DNA of 54,973 bases from a virus. Position 1 is the first letter of the stretch; every line of letters begins with the position of its first letter. The notes below the pieces were generated by a model. That model saw nothing but the letters and a program-made list of their open reading frames with translations, searched no databases and had not been told where the DNA came from. Position numbers and translations under genes: made by a program. The stretch covers positions 1 through 54,973 of IMG/VR virus record IMGVR_UViG_3300050821_007283; one strand, given 5' to 3'. Positions 14,277 through 22,104 of this stretch are shown here, piece after piece.

Positions 14277-16651
14277 CCGCCGTACTGGAGCACGCCGCGC
14301 ACGTACGGCGCGCCGCGCGCCGTACCGCTCAGGACGAGTGGCGCGAGATGGCCCATGCCCAGTACCTCGCGGCCGAGAAGTACACCAGCGGCTTCATGGT
14401 CAGCAAGCGCGGCCGGGCGGCCGGAATCGATCCCTGGACCCTGTGGAGCGGGACGCAGGCACGGGCCGACGCCTACGCCAGCGAGGAGCTTAAGGAGTTC
14501 TGGGCCGACTGGCCCTGCATCACCATCACCGAATACCAGCGGCAGGAACGACAGCAGCGGAGGATCTACGATGACGAGCTGGACCGAGATGAAGCAGACG
14601 GCTTTCGACGCGTCGCTGAGGAAGCAGCGCGAGTTCAACGAGACGGCGGCGGACACGATGTTTCCAGAGCTCGAGGCTCCGGTGAAGCGCAACCCCAAGG
14701 GCACCGTGACCCAGCCGATGCCGGGCGAGGTGCCGCTGTTCGGGGCACCGTAACCGCGCCGTCGGCCGACCCGTACGCCGATGTCCTGGCAGCCGGCAGC
14801 GTCAAGCCCGCCGAGGAGGCACCGCCAGCCGGCACCGCGCGAGACGCCATCGCCGCCGTGCTGGCCGAGTTCGGGCTGGACGCGAGAGTGACCGGCTTCA
14901 CCCGCGGTCCCACGGTCACCCGCTACCAGATCGAGATCGGGCCGGGCGTCATGGTCGGCAAGATCATGAGCCTCGCCCGGAACTTCGCCTACGCGGCAGG
15001 TACCGCCCACGTGAGGATGCTCGCGCCCATCGAGGGCATGTCGGCGATAGGCGTCGAGATCCCGAACGCGGAACGGGAGATCGTGACGCTCGCCGAGGTA
15101 CTGGCTTCGCCGGAAGCGGTCGCCGACAGCCACCCGCTGACTGTCGGCCTGGGCAAGGACGTCGAAGGCCGGCCGGTCGTGGCGTGCCTCGCGAAGATGC
15201 CCCACCTGCTGATCGCGGGCGCTACCGGGGCGGGCAAGAGCGCGTGCGTGAACTCGCTCATCACCTCGGTCCTGATGCGCGCCGCGCCCGAGGAAGTGCG
15301 CATGCTGCTGATCGACCCCAAGCGCGTGGAGCTTACCGCGTACGCAGGGATACCGCACCTGGTCACGCCCATCGTGACGGACCCGCAGAAAGCCGCCGAC
15401 GCGCTGCGGTGGGTGGTGTCAGAGATGGAGCGGCGGTACGAGGATCTTGCCGCGGCTGGCGTCCGGCACATCGACGACTTCAACGAGCTCGCGGCGAAAG
15501 GCGAGTTCACGCGGGAAGGCGAGGAAGATCCCGCTAAGCCTTACCCGTACCTGCTCACCTTCATCGACGAGCTAGCCGACCTGATGACCGTGGCGAAGGA
15601 CGCCGTGTCAGACTCGGTGGTCCGCATCAGCCAACTTGCCCGCGCGGCCGGGATTCACCTCGTGCTCGCGACGCAGCGGCCGAGCGTCGACGTCGTCACC
15701 GGGCTGATCAAGGCCAACGTGCCCTCGCGCCTCGCGTTCGCGACATCGAGCGGAACCGACTCGCGGGTCGTGCTCGACCAGGTGGGAGCGGAGAAGCTGA
15801 CCGGCAAGGGCGACGCGCTTTTCCTGCCGGCAGGTGCGGGCAGGGCGGTGCGGATACAGGGCGCGTACGTCACCGGTAAGGAGATCGCCGAGGCGGTCTG
15901 GCTGGCCCGTGCGGCGGCAGGCGACCCGGTCATAGCCGGGGATGACGCCGAGGCACCGGAAGCCGAGCCCGAGCCGGACGACGACGGCCAGGGCGATGAG
16001 TTCGACGGATGCGGCGACGTCGCCGACGATGACGACGAGCTCGCGGAACTGCTGGCCGCGTCGCTGGCCGCCCGCGCGGTGCCCGTGCCCCAGCCGGCGC
16101 CTGAGCCGGTCCCCGAGCCCGAGCCGCCAGCGCCGGCACCACAGGCCGCGCCCAGCATTCAAGCGGCAGCACCGCGCCCGGCACCGGCCGCGCCGTCCAG
16201 TCCGCCAGCCGCGCGCCGTCCCGTCCCGCCGACGTCCCGGACCGCGCCCGTGCGGCCCGCTGCGGCACCGTCCCGGCCGCGCCCGGCCGTTGCGCGCAGG
16301 CGCCCGCCGGCGCGCCTGGAGAGGCTCAGGGGCGCGGCCAGGGGCAACGCGAAACTGGTCACGGTGCTTAGCCTGATGGCGTTCTGCGTCGCGCTCGCGG
16401 TCGTGACGTGGGCGCAGCCGCACGCCCACGCGGCCGTCTGGCACGCAGTGCACTACGGTCACGGGCACGCGAGGGCGGCAGCGTCGCGCACCGGGCAGAA
16501 GATGAGCCTGGCACGCCACGCGGCCAGGAGTGGGCATCACCGCATCGGCATCCTGCGGGCACTCATGCGCCTGCACCGGCTGCACCGGGTGCTTCACCCG
16601 CGCGGGCTGAGGATACGGCGGCTGTGGCGTCCGTGGTGGCTCGGAGGGTGA
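14273..16651 (+). CDS. FtsK/SpoIIIE-like DNA translocase with C-terminal membrane anchor
   Basis: One open frame of 792 codons from ATG 14273. Residues 185-555 are an FtsK motor: [15 protein letters not shown], Walker A GATGAGKS (316-323), [16 protein letters not shown], Walker [12 protein letters not shown] (about 427-437), [20 protein letters not shown]. Such motors move double-stranded DNA. Unlike FtsK, no N-terminal membrane helices and no winged-helix gamma domain are present; instead an acidic, then Pro/Ala/Arg-rich linker leads to one hydrophobic helix (about 694-713) and a very basic tail. Residues 101-160 overlap a separate small gene in another frame with better codon use, so the true N-terminus of the motor is uncertain (next in-frame GTG is 14858). 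Confidence 0.8.
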   Translation: MTAVLEHAAHVRRAARRTAQDEWREMAHAQYLAAEKYTSGFMVSKRGRAAGIDPWTLWSGTQARADAYASEELKEFWADWPCITITEYQRQERQQRRIYDDELDRDEADGFRRVAEEAARVQRDGGGHDVSRARGSGEAQPQGHRDPADAGRGAAVRGTVTAPSADPYADVLAAGSVKPAEEAPPAGTARDAIAAVLAEFGLDARVTGFTRGPTVTRYQIEIGPGVMVGKIMSLARNFAYAAGTAHVRMLAPIEGMSAIGVEIPNAEREIVTLAEVLASPEAVADSHPLTVGLGKDVEGRPVVACLAKMPHLLIAGATGAGKSACVNSLITSVLMRAAPEEVRMLLIDPKRVELTAYAGIPHLVTPIVTDPQKAADALRWVVSEMERRYEDLAAAGVRHIDDFNELAAKGEFTREGEEDPAKPYPYLLTFIDELADLMTVAKDAVSDSVVRISQLARAAGIHLVLATQRPSVDVVTGLIKANVPSRLAFATSSGTDSRVVLDQVGAEKLTGKGDALFLPAGAGRAVRIQGAYVTGKEIAEAVWLARAAAGDPVIAGDDAEAPEAEPEPDDDGQGDEFDGCGDVADDDDELAELLAASLAARAVPVPQPAPEPVPEPEPPAPAPQAAPSIQAAAPRPAPAAPSSPPAARRPVPPTSRTAPVRPAAAPSRPRPAVARRRPPARLERLRGAARGNAKLVTVLSLMAFCVALAVVTWAQPHAHAAVWHAVHYGHGHARAAASRTGQKMSLARHAARSGHHRIGILRALMRLHRLHRVLHPRGLRIRRLWRPWWLGG
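14571..14753 (+). CDS. 60-aa protein nested in the FtsK-like frame
   Basis: ATG 14571 with a textbook GGAGG at 14559-14563. Codons of this frame end almost always in G/C, while the enclosing 14273 frame over the same bases uses many A/T-ending codons, so this is the real coding frame here. The product ([20 protein letters not shown], then a Pro-rich end EVPLFGAP) resembles no family I know. Upstream codons (14273-14570) and downstream codons (after 14753) look coding in the other frame. Confidence 0.65.
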   Translation: MTSWTEMKQTAFDASLRKQREFNETAADTMFPELEAPVKRNPKGTVTQPMPGEVPLFGAP

Positions 16652-16736
16652 GCCGGGTAAGGTCAGAAGCGAACGGCCGGCCACGGGCGACGGCCCGAGG
16701 GGACGCTGATCATCCGCAATGATCGCCGGCAGGGGC

Positions 16737-16762
16737 CAGGCGGGAGCTTGCGGAGACGCCTG
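16737..16762. terminator. Candidate terminator between convergent operons
   Basis: CAGGCG (16737-16742)/CGCCTG (16757-16762) can pair around a 14-nt loop between the stop of the translocase and the stop of the leftward HNH gene. No T-run follows, so this is only a weak candidate. Confidence 0.3.
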
Positions 16763-16788
16763 CCTGTCCCTCCGGCCATGCCTCGCCC

Positions 16789-17118
16789 TCACGCCCACTT
16801 GGTCCGGGGGGCCGGCTCGGGGTCGGCCTGCCGGTCCCGTCTCGCAGCGTGCCCTTCCCGCGAGGTCTTGACGTCGTGGTGCCGCTTGCACAGCACCTGG
16901 AGGTTGCCGAGGGAATGGTCAGCGTGGCCTGTTGCCGCGACGTTGCTGATGTGGTCGACCTGGACGCGGTCCCTGCTGCCGCAGCGGCGGCCCTCCGCCG
17001 TTTCCTCGCACGCGCCGCCCGCCCGTCTCAGCGCTGCCTGGCGGTTCCGCTGGTAGATCGGGTCCGCATAGATGGCCGCGTCGCGGCGGCGCTTAGCGGG
17101 GCTGTTGTCCCACGGCAT
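16789..17118 (-). CDS. HNH endonuclease
   Basis: 109 aa from ATG 17118, overlapping the upstream gene by 26 bp. The core has CEETAEGRRCG, QVDHISNVAA (Asp-His), LGNLQVLCKRHHDVKTSREG (Asn and His-His-Lys), the full HNH beta-beta-alpha metal motif with two Cys pairs expected for structural zinc. Terminal gene of the 26-16.8 kb leftward operon. Stand-alone HNH nucleases in actinophages assist packaging or act as homing nucleases; here it is about 10 kb from the terminase, so the role is open. Confidence 0.88.
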   Translation of the reverse strand: MPWDNSPAKRRRDAAIYADPIYQRNRQAALRRAGGACEETAEGRRCGSRDRVQVDHISNVAATGHADHSLGNLQVLCKRHHDVKTSREGHAARRDRQADPEPAPRTKWA

Positions 17119-17386
17119 GGCCGGCCAGCGCCCGGCCTGAGGCGATGACATCGCCTCCCGAGCGAAGTTCCCAGGCGTCGGCTGGCAACTCGCCGTCGAT
17201 GACGAGCTGACAGCCCTCGATGCTGCTGGCCGGCGCGAGCACGCCGCGCGACGCCAGATCCTGCCGCAACTCGTCCGCGACCAGCGGGCCGACCGCCAGG
17301 GTTTCGGGGTCATGCGGGAAGTACGCGTTCACGAGGTTGCGGAAGCCGTCTGCCGTCACCCGCACGGCACCGTAGTCGACGGTCAC
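17093..17386 (-). CDS. Hypothetical protein
   Basis: 97 aa, GTG 17386 in a GTGA overlap with the upstream gene. Mixed alpha/beta sequence with VTADGFRNLVNAYFPHDPET and VADELRQDLASRGVL; no motif or membrane segment. Translated together with its neighbours. Unknown family. Confidence 0.6.
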   Translation of the reverse strand: MTVDYGAVRVTADGFRNLVNAYFPHDPETLAVGPLVADELRQDLASRGVLAPASSIEGCQLVIDGELPADAWELRSGGDVIASGRALAGHAVGQQPR

Positions 17387-17613
17387 AACGGCTCGCCGGT
17401 TACTTCGACGCAGGTCCGGGTCCGGTCGTAACGGGCTTTCCAGCCCGGGTGCGGCGAGCCGTCAAAGGGCCGGTACTCGACGCCGAAGGAACCGTCTTCG
17501 TCAGGGTGGCCGATCAGGATCACTCCGGTCGCACCCCCCTGCTCGCTGATCGCCACCGCGATGCTGGCGTATTCGCCTGCGTCCACGGGCGGCGTGATCG
17601 CGCAGTTGGCCAC
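17383..17613 (-). CDS. Hypothetical protein
   Basis: 76 aa, GTG 17613. Beta-rich: ASIAVAISEQGGATGVILIG, FGVEYRPFDGSPHPGWKA, ending in a short CVEV strand. Two Cys only. Ten bases separate it from the upstream stop. No family recognised. Confidence 0.6.
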   Translation of the reverse strand: MANCAITPPVDAGEYASIAVAISEQGGATGVILIGHPDEDGSFGVEYRPFDGSPHPGWKARYDRTRTCVEVTGEPL

Positions 17614-17623
17614 GGGATCAAGC

Positions 17624-17896
17624 CTAGCCCGCTGGCGGCTCGCTGGCCGCTGCCCACCCGAAGCGCACGTCGTCAGGCAGGATCGCGGCGAAGCGCTCGT
17701 TCAGCACCCTCGCGTGCTCGCGCATCGCGCCTTGAAGCCAGGCGCGGTACTCGGCTTCGGTGAGCACTCGGCCGTCCTCGCTCGGCGGCATCACGTCGCC
17801 GTCCGGCTCGGCACGGCCACGGGAGACGGATCTCGGCACCCTGACCGGAGGGTCCGGCAGGATGGCGTGACCTGAGATCCTGAGCGGCCTAAGCAT
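17624..17896 (-). CDS. Hypothetical protein
   Basis: 90 aa from ATG 17896, overlapping the upstream gene by eight bases; a longer frame to 17911 is less likely. N-terminus basic and Pro-rich, C-terminal helix TEAEYRAWLQGAMREHARVL. No motif recognised. Confidence 0.55.
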   Translation of the reverse strand: MLRPLRISGHAILPDPPVRVPRSVSRGRAEPDGDVMPPSEDGRVLTEAEYRAWLQGAMREHARVLNERFAAILPDDVRFGWAAASEPPAG

Positions 17897-18248
17897 TACG
17901 CGACCTCGCATCGGCGGCGATCCCGATCAGCGCGTCCGTGAGCTTGTCCACCCTGCCGCGCTCGTGCAGGAGGTCGTCTCTCGCAGCCTTGGCCGGGCCC
18001 GTGCCGCCGTAGAACGCGGCCAGGGCATCAAGCAGCGCGCGGCCCTCAGCCTCGGTGAGGCTGAGCGTCGGCGTGGCGGCAAGCTGCACGTCTGGCAGTT
18101 CCTGGTAGTCGAGGACGGCGCCCTGGTGCGGATCGGCCAGCACGCTGGCGATGCGGCGCGGCTGCACATCGGGGTCGCCCGAGGCGAACCGGACAGCGAT
18201 GCGGTCGGCGGCGAACAGGTACAGGTCGGCGACGTGAACCCTGATCAC
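17889..18248 (-). CDS. Hypothetical protein
   Basis: 119 aa, GTG 18248 in GTGA overlap. The N-terminal half is a beta-rich domain (DLYLFAADRIAVRFASGDP); the C-terminal half is helical with LTEAEGRALLDALAAFYGG and LLHERGRVDKLTDALIGIA. Seen as a type in actinophage genomes, but no function is known to me. Confidence 0.6.
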   Translation of the reverse strand: MIRVHVADLYLFAADRIAVRFASGDPDVQPRRIASVLADPHQGAVLDYQELPDVQLAATPTLSLTEAEGRALLDALAAFYGGTGPAKAARDDLLHERGRVDKLTDALIGIAADARSRNA

Positions 18249-18559
18249 CAGTCGTCGCCTCCCCGCTCTATCTCATGACCCGCTATCAGCGGGTAAGCCC
18301 ACTCTGCCACCTTCTCGCGGGCGTCCCTGATGCGCCACCTGAGCCGCCTGCGCCGCGAGATGACCACAGGCGGGCGGGTGTCCGGTATCACCCCGGCGTC
18401 CATGAGCAAGACGGTCAGTTCCTCCGCCAGCGGCGGCGGGACCAGGTGGCCTTCGCCGTGGTCGAATGGCTTCGTCAGCCTGGCGTCCAATTCGGACAGC
18501 AGGTCACCGAGCGTGAACGGCAGGCCGTCCGCGCCGAGGAACTCCGCCTGCTGGCCCAT
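18245..18559 (-). CDS. Hypothetical protein with basic C-terminal segment
   Basis: 104 aa, ATG 18559. N-terminal helices (FTLGDLLSELDARLTKPFDH), then VVISRRRRLRWRIRDAREKV, an Arg cluster that could bind nucleic acid. Its stop overlaps the next start. Family unknown. Confidence 0.6.
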   Translation of the reverse strand: MGQQAEFLGADGLPFTLGDLLSELDARLTKPFDHGEGHLVPPPLAEELTVLLMDAGVIPDTRPPVVISRRRRLRWRIRDAREKVAEWAYPLIAGHEIERGGDDW

Positions 18560-18586
18560 GTTCCCGTCAAGTGCACCAGGTGATGG

Positions 18587-18859
18587 TCAGGGTGCTATCG
18601 CCCAGTCGTCTGACAGGACGTCAGGCTGGCTGGCCGCCCACGGCACGAAATCGCCCTGAGCGGTCCGCATCATGAGGTAGGGCAGGAACCTGCATGCCGT
18701 GCCCTCGGGGATTCCGGTCGCCGCGGCGGTGTTCGCGTTGATGCCGATGCCGTCCGGGTAGCCCGGCTGGTACGCGACATACATTTCCTTGCCGTTCCAG
18801 CCGGCACGGGCTATTCTCGCGCCCAGCTTGACCTGCTCCAGCGCGTCGCCGAAATTCAT
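18587..18859 (-). CDS. Tad2-like (DUF2829) protein, candidate anti-Thoeris
   Basis: 90 aa, ATG 18859 in ATGA overlap. It matches the DUF2829 pattern end to end: MNFGDALEQVKLG, ARAGWNGKEMYV, a variable middle, PYLMMRTAQGDFVPWAASQ and DVLSDDW. DUF2829 is the family of Tad2, a phage protein that sequesters the cyclic-ADP-ribose-type signal of the Thoeris defence system as a tetramer. Sequence shows the family; sponge activity for this member is inferred and family members may bind other nucleotides. Located among small accessory genes, as expected for anti-defence. Confidence 0.85.
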   Translation of the reverse strand: MNFGDALEQVKLGARIARAGWNGKEMYVAYQPGYPDGIGINANTAAATGIPEGTACRFLPYLMMRTAQGDFVPWAASQPDVLSDDWAIAP

Positions 18860-19161
18860 GCCGCCGACTGGTCGGACGGGACGTCGCCAGCGCCGGATTC
18901 CTCTGGCGTCCCGGCCGGCGCGGCAGGCTGCGACCGCAGCGACGGGATCTTGGCGATGATGTCAGCCGCCCACGCCTCCTCCGCCGGGCTCAGGAACGCC
19001 GCCTCAATCGCCTTGGTGATCGGGTTGCCGGCTACCGCCTTGATGTCGGCCTCAGCGGCGGGCAGGTGGGTTTCGGCGACGGTCGTCAGCCAGTTGATGG
19101 CGTTCTGGACGCCATCGCGGATGTCTGTTACCACGGTCTTCTCGATGCTGCCCAGGCTCAC
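18856..19161 (-). CDS. Hypothetical helical protein
   Basis: 101 aa from GTG 19161, chosen for the AAGGAGC ribosome site at 19173-19167; an ATG at 19248 lacks one. Amphipathic helices (VVTDIRDGVQNAINWLTTVA, AFLSPAEEAWAADIIAKI) and an acidic Pro/Ala tail. A tail- or membrane-associated role is possible; no family recognised. Confidence 0.6.
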   Translation of the reverse strand: MSLGSIEKTVVTDIRDGVQNAINWLTTVAETHLPAAEADIKAVAGNPITKAIEAAFLSPAEEAWAADIIAKIPSLRSQPAAPAGTPEESGAGDVPSDQSAA

Positions 19162-19199
19162 GGCGGGCTCCTTCGGGACGTATGCAGATCTGCCCTCAT

Positions 19200-19227
19200 A
19201 TGGTAGCGCTGTTACGCGTGATTCCAA
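19200..19227 (-). promoter_or_regulatory. Possible leftward internal promoter
   Basis: On the minus strand TTGGAA (19227-19222), 16 bp, TACCAT (19205-19200), located before the gene starting at 19161 and within the gap after the upstream TM gene. Spacing is short and the hexamers imperfect. Confidence 0.3.
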
Positions 19228-19238
19228 TGGGGCAGAAG

Positions 19239-19394
19239 TTAGCGCCATGCCAGGAGCGCGATCACGGCGGCCAGGACGGCCAGCGAAGGGATGGTTGCTG
19301 CACCCGAGGCAGCCGAGCCCCCCGGCGCTTGCGCCTCACCTTGGGCGGCGGGCGGTAGGGCGGAGGGGTTCCATGGCGGTCCCGGGCTGCTCAT
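19239..19394 (-). CDS. 51-aa C-terminal membrane protein
   Basis: ATG 19394 in an ATGA overlap. Pro/Ala-rich N-terminal 32 residues and a terminal hydrophobic segment (IPSLAVLAAVIALLAWR) ending in Arg, a tail-anchored topology. The frame extends upstream but that part is a shadow of the overlapping gene. Function unknown. Confidence 0.55.
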   Translation of the reverse strand: MSSPGPPWNPSALPPAAQGEAQAPGGSAASGAATIPSLAVLAAVIALLAWR

Positions 19395-19720
19395 TCCGGC
19401 CATTCCCCGATGTAGCCGTCGACCGCGAACGTGTGCTCTGTGATGCGGTAGACCACGTTGCGGTTCGCTCCCCGGATCTTCATCAGCGCGCCCAGGAAAC
19501 CGTCCCCGCCCGTCTCGCCTGCCGGCAAGTCCAGCGACACGCACTCGCGGGCACCGCCCTGGCTGATCATGGTCAGCAACTCGGCGCTGATCAGGATGCG
19601 CGGGTCGGCGCGGTCCACGACCAGCTCGCCATCTACCGTGCTGCACGAGAACTCGCCTCGCGGCAGGTCCAGCGGGCGGGCGCATCCCTCGCGCACGGCC
19701 AGTTCCGGGCGGTCGCTCAC
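19391..19720 (-). CDS. Hypothetical protein
   Basis: 109 aa, GTG 19720 in GTGA overlap. Beta-rich with two Cys early (REGCARPLDLPRGEFSC) and RNVVYRITEHTFAVDGYIGE at the end. No family recognised. Confidence 0.6.
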   Translation of the reverse strand: MSDRPELAVREGCARPLDLPRGEFSCSTVDGELVVDRADPRILISAELLTMISQGGARECVSLDLPAGETGGDGFLGALMKIRGANRNVVYRITEHTFAVDGYIGEWPE

Positions 19721-20190
19721 TGCTCCCTGCCCACCAGCTCGGCGAACGGGTGCAGGTGGGAGCCGTGGCCGTTCACCGGGTTGGCGAAACCCGCCTGCGG
19801 GCAGTTAGGGGCGCACTGGTACTGGCCGTTGACGCCGGTCCGGTAGGTCGCGCCGACGCTGTCCGCTAGCTGCTTCACCTGCTCCCGGCATGCTGCCACC
19901 TCGGCCGCCACTACCCGCTCCATTTCCAGCGGAGGCGACCCGATCGCCCGTACCGCCATCTTGCCCGGCTCGCCCAGGTGGCGGCGGATGGCGATGCTGA
20001 GGTCGTGGGCGCGTCGTGCTTCCGGTCCGATCGTGTGCGTCCACGGGGTCAGGTCCGGGCAGTCCGGATAAGGCCGGTCGATGCTCGGCTTGGCGGCCAG
20101 CGCCCGGAGGGCGAAGCTCATCAGCGCGTTCGCGGCGTCGGCCAGCAGGGTCACTGAGTCGACGGCCTCGGCCTGGACTTGAGCGGTCAC
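19717..20190 (-). CDS. Hypothetical protein with His/Cys-rich end
   Basis: 157 aa from GTG 20190 (GTGA overlap). Mostly helical; middle segment RRAHDLSIAIRRHLGEPGKM, then a coiled-coil-like stretch. The C-terminal third has QCAPNCPQAG and HGSHLHPF, possible metal ligands. Function unknown. Confidence 0.6.
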   Translation of the reverse strand: MTAQVQAEAVDSVTLLADAANALMSFALRALAAKPSIDRPYPDCPDLTPWTHTIGPEARRAHDLSIAIRRHLGEPGKMAVRAIGSPPLEMERVVAAEVAACREQVKQLADSVGATYRTGVNGQYQCAPNCPQAGFANPVNGHGSHLHPFAELVGREQ

Positions 20191-20486
20191 GGCGTCTCGA
20201 TTCCGGCGGCTGCCCGGCATACCGGGCAGGTCACCAGCCGCGATTCGTCAGTGGTGCTGACGCCCTCGAATGCCCATGCGCGGCACGCGACCTGGTCGCC
20301 TAGCCCGGACCGCAAGTGGACGGCCTCTCCGTTGCGCGCGGCCATCAGCTCTAGCTCGTCGGCCAGCGCCGTCATGTGCTTAGCCACGATGCGAGCGAAC
20401 TCGGCCAGCCCGCGCGGGTCGGCCCTGACTGGCAGCGTGATGCCGGGAGCGGTCGCCATGCTGGCTATCTTCCCATCAACGGTCAC
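20187..20486 (-). CDS. Hypothetical protein with CxxC end
   Basis: 99 aa from GTG 20486 (GTGA overlap); the longer upstream frame shadows another gene. A central helix (LAEFARIVAKHMTALADELE) and a C-terminal LVTCPVCRAAAG pair that could be half a zinc site. Unknown family. Confidence 0.6.
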   Translation of the reverse strand: MTVDGKIASMATAPGITLPVRADPRGLAEFARIVAKHMTALADELELMAARNGEAVHLRSGLGDQVACRAWAFEGVSTTDESRLVTCPVCRAAAGIETP

Positions 20487-20701
20487 AGCCGCCACAGCCA
20501 CGCCGCGACGGCGGACCCTCGCGGCGTCCGGGTGAGCCAGATGAGCGCCGAGTTGGCCATGCGCTGGCGCCACAGCGCGAACCGCGCCTTGCGCGTCAGG
20601 TTCCGTCGCAGGTTCTCCCGGTGGTTGCGGCGCAGCGCTCGCGGGTCGGCGGTCGCCTTGTGCCACGCGGCCTCAAGTTGCCTGATCTCCGCTTCGGTCA
20701 C
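20483..20701 (-). CDS. Small basic helical protein
   Basis: 72 aa, GTG 20701. Strongly basic centre (RRNHRENLRRNLTRKARFAL) and a Trp-rich C-terminus (SAVAAWLWRL). Overlaps both neighbours by four bases. Could bind nucleic acid or membrane; unknown. Confidence 0.6.
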   Translation of the reverse strand: MTEAEIRQLEAAWHKATADPRALRRNHRENLRRNLTRKARFALWRQRMANSALIWLTRTPRGSAVAAWLWRL

Positions 20702-21027
20702 GGCACCGGCTCGTAGAACTGCTCGATGCCTGCCGAGTCGTCGTCGAACAGCGACCCGTTGCCGTGGCTGTAGACCAGCCAGTCACCGGGAATGACTGTG
20801 TCGTAGGTCTTCCTTGCCCCGCTGTCGCCGATGTCGGTCCAGGCGACGACCAGGACCGAGCCGCTCGGCAGGGCGCACTCGGCGATCTCGCCCTCGTATG
20901 CCATGGCGGCAACCTCGCGCAGGTCGTCTAGCGGCTCGCCGTGCTGGTAGCGGGCCGCCGTGATCTGGCCGTCGTCGCTCGCCGACTGCGGTTTCCTTCG
21001 ATAGCGGCTGATGCTCAAGGCTTCCAT
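20698..21027 (-). CDS. Hypothetical phage protein (PGDWLV type)
   Basis: 109 aa, ATG 21027 with GGGAGGA immediately upstream. YRRKP at the N-terminus, VIPGDWLVYSHGNGSLF and a C-terminal FYEPVP recall a widespread small phage family of unknown function with the pattern YRKKP...PGDWII...F...YEP. The resemblance is partial. Confidence 0.6.
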   Translation of the reverse strand: MEALSISRYRRKPQSASDDGQITAARYQHGEPLDDLREVAAMAYEGEIAECALPSGSVLVVAWTDIGDSGARKTYDTVIPGDWLVYSHGNGSLFDDDSAGIEQFYEPVP

Positions 21028-21061
21028 TCCTCCCTGTAGCGAGGCGGCAGGACCACGCCTA

Positions 21062-21340
21062 TCAGAATGGCACGACAGTGAGCACGGTCCGGCCGATCCT
21101 GACCTTGTCGCCCTTGCTCAGCTTCACCGGGCCGTAGACGCGCTCCGGGCCGTTCAGCCAGGTTCCGTTAGTCGACGCCATGTCCTCGGCAAGCCAGTGC
21201 TCTCCCTGCGGCCAGAACACCACGTGAGGCGCTGACAGGTACTCGTCGGCGACGACGATGTCGGCGTTTGCCTTGCCCACGGTGAACCGGCCGTGCATGA
21301 CCTCGGTGTTGCCGTAGTCCCAGGAGATGAGCAGCGGCAC
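21062..21340 (-). CDS. FHA-domain phosphothreonine-binding protein
   Basis: 92 aa, a stand-alone forkhead-associated domain. Visible: VGKANADIVVAD, then SAPH (Ser36, His39), LAEDMASTNGTWLNG (Asn58-Gly59-Thr60, Asn63) and KLSKGDKVRIGRTVL. The usual Gly-Arg that contacts the phosphate is Gly-Lys (Lys23). FHA domains bind pThr peptides made by host Ser/Thr kinases (PknB type in actinobacteria). In a phage this could tether the protein to phosphorylated host signalling or cell-wall proteins. Family is clear; partner unknown. Confidence 0.85.
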   Translation of the reverse strand: MPLLISWDYGNTEVMHGRFTVGKANADIVVADEYLSAPHVVFWPQGEHWLAEDMASTNGTWLNGPERVYGPVKLSKGDKVRIGRTVLTVVPF

Positions 21341-21343
21341 AGC

Positions 21344-21580
21344 TTAGACCGGGCCGTCCGGGGCAACCTCGCGCCACAGTGCCCGCTTGCCCGGCTTGAA
21401 GGTCAGGTTCAGGTGCGCCGCGCCGAGCTTGCGGTGAAGCGCCCCGCAGCCAGGGCACCCGGCGTCCTTGCACGAGATGTCCAGGACATCGCACGGAGTG
21501 CGGAAGCCCGCGACGTCGTCGGTGTCGTAGACCAGTTCAAGGGACTTCGCGGGATCGCGGTAGGCGACCATCTCGGTCAT
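21344..21580 (-). CDS. Hypothetical protein with Cys cluster
   Basis: 78 aa, ATG 21580. Central DISCKDAGCPGCGALHRK has four Cys in zinc-finger spacing; the end (LNLTFKPGKRALWREV) is basic. Lies just upstream of the FHA gene in the same operon. Unknown family. Confidence 0.6.
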   Translation of the reverse strand: MTEMVAYRDPAKSLELVYDTDDVAGFRTPCDVLDISCKDAGCPGCGALHRKLGAAHLNLTFKPGKRALWREVAPDGPV

Positions 21581-21583
21581 GGC

Positions 21584-21802
21584 TCAGCCCACCTCGTTAC
21601 AGAACCGCGTAAGCCCGAGTTGCGCCTGAGCCTCCGCTACCTGCCCGGCCCAGTAGTCCCCCGCCCGGCAGTTGCCGTGTCCCGGCCTGCATCCGTGCTC
21701 GGCTATGTGGAGACCCTGCTGGCGCGAGGCTTCGTCAAGGTCTGCCTGCATGCCCTTGAGGACCGCTCGCAGGGCCGGCGGGCGCTCGGTGCCGGCGGTC
21801 AC
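21584..21802 (-). CDS. Hypothetical small protein
   Basis: 72 aa, GTG 21802 (GTGA overlap). Helical, with AEHGCRPGHGNCRAGDYW in the middle, Cys/His residues that could bind metal. No family recognised. Confidence 0.6.
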   Translation of the reverse strand: MTAGTERPPALRAVLKGMQADLDEASRQQGLHIAEHGCRPGHGNCRAGDYWAGQVAEAQAQLGLTRFCNEVG

Positions 21803-22104
21803 TGCGGATCGCCCGGAATCAGCCGCTCACTGATGCCCGAGTCGCCGTCAGCGAGGATAGTCACATCGCGCGGGAAACGCCACGGCGCGGCCATCAGCGC
21901 GTCGCGAAGCGCCGACCAGTCGAGGTAGCTGAACGACGCGGCCCAGACGCGGGCAGTGATGACCTTGGAGCCGCCTGCCGCGCTCATGTCGAGCGGCCTC
22001 AGGCACTGCTCCTCGCCCGCTGCGGCCAGCGCGGCGTTCACGTGGCTTATCGCATCTGCCTCACTGTACATCGCGACGACCACAACGTCGGTGATCATGC
22101 TCAC
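21799..22104 (-). CDS. Conserved-type phage protein, unknown function
   Basis: 101 aa, ATG 22104 (ATGA overlap). MITDVVVVAMYSEADAISHV followed by an LDMSAAGGSKVITARVW block and WRFPRDVTILADG resembles a small protein family frequent in actinophages (strand, helix, strand). Role unknown. Confidence 0.6.
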   Translation of the reverse strand: MSMITDVVVVAMYSEADAISHVNAALAAAGEEQCLRPLDMSAAGGSKVITARVWAASFSYLDWSALRDALMAAPWRFPRDVTILADGDSGISERLIPGDPQ

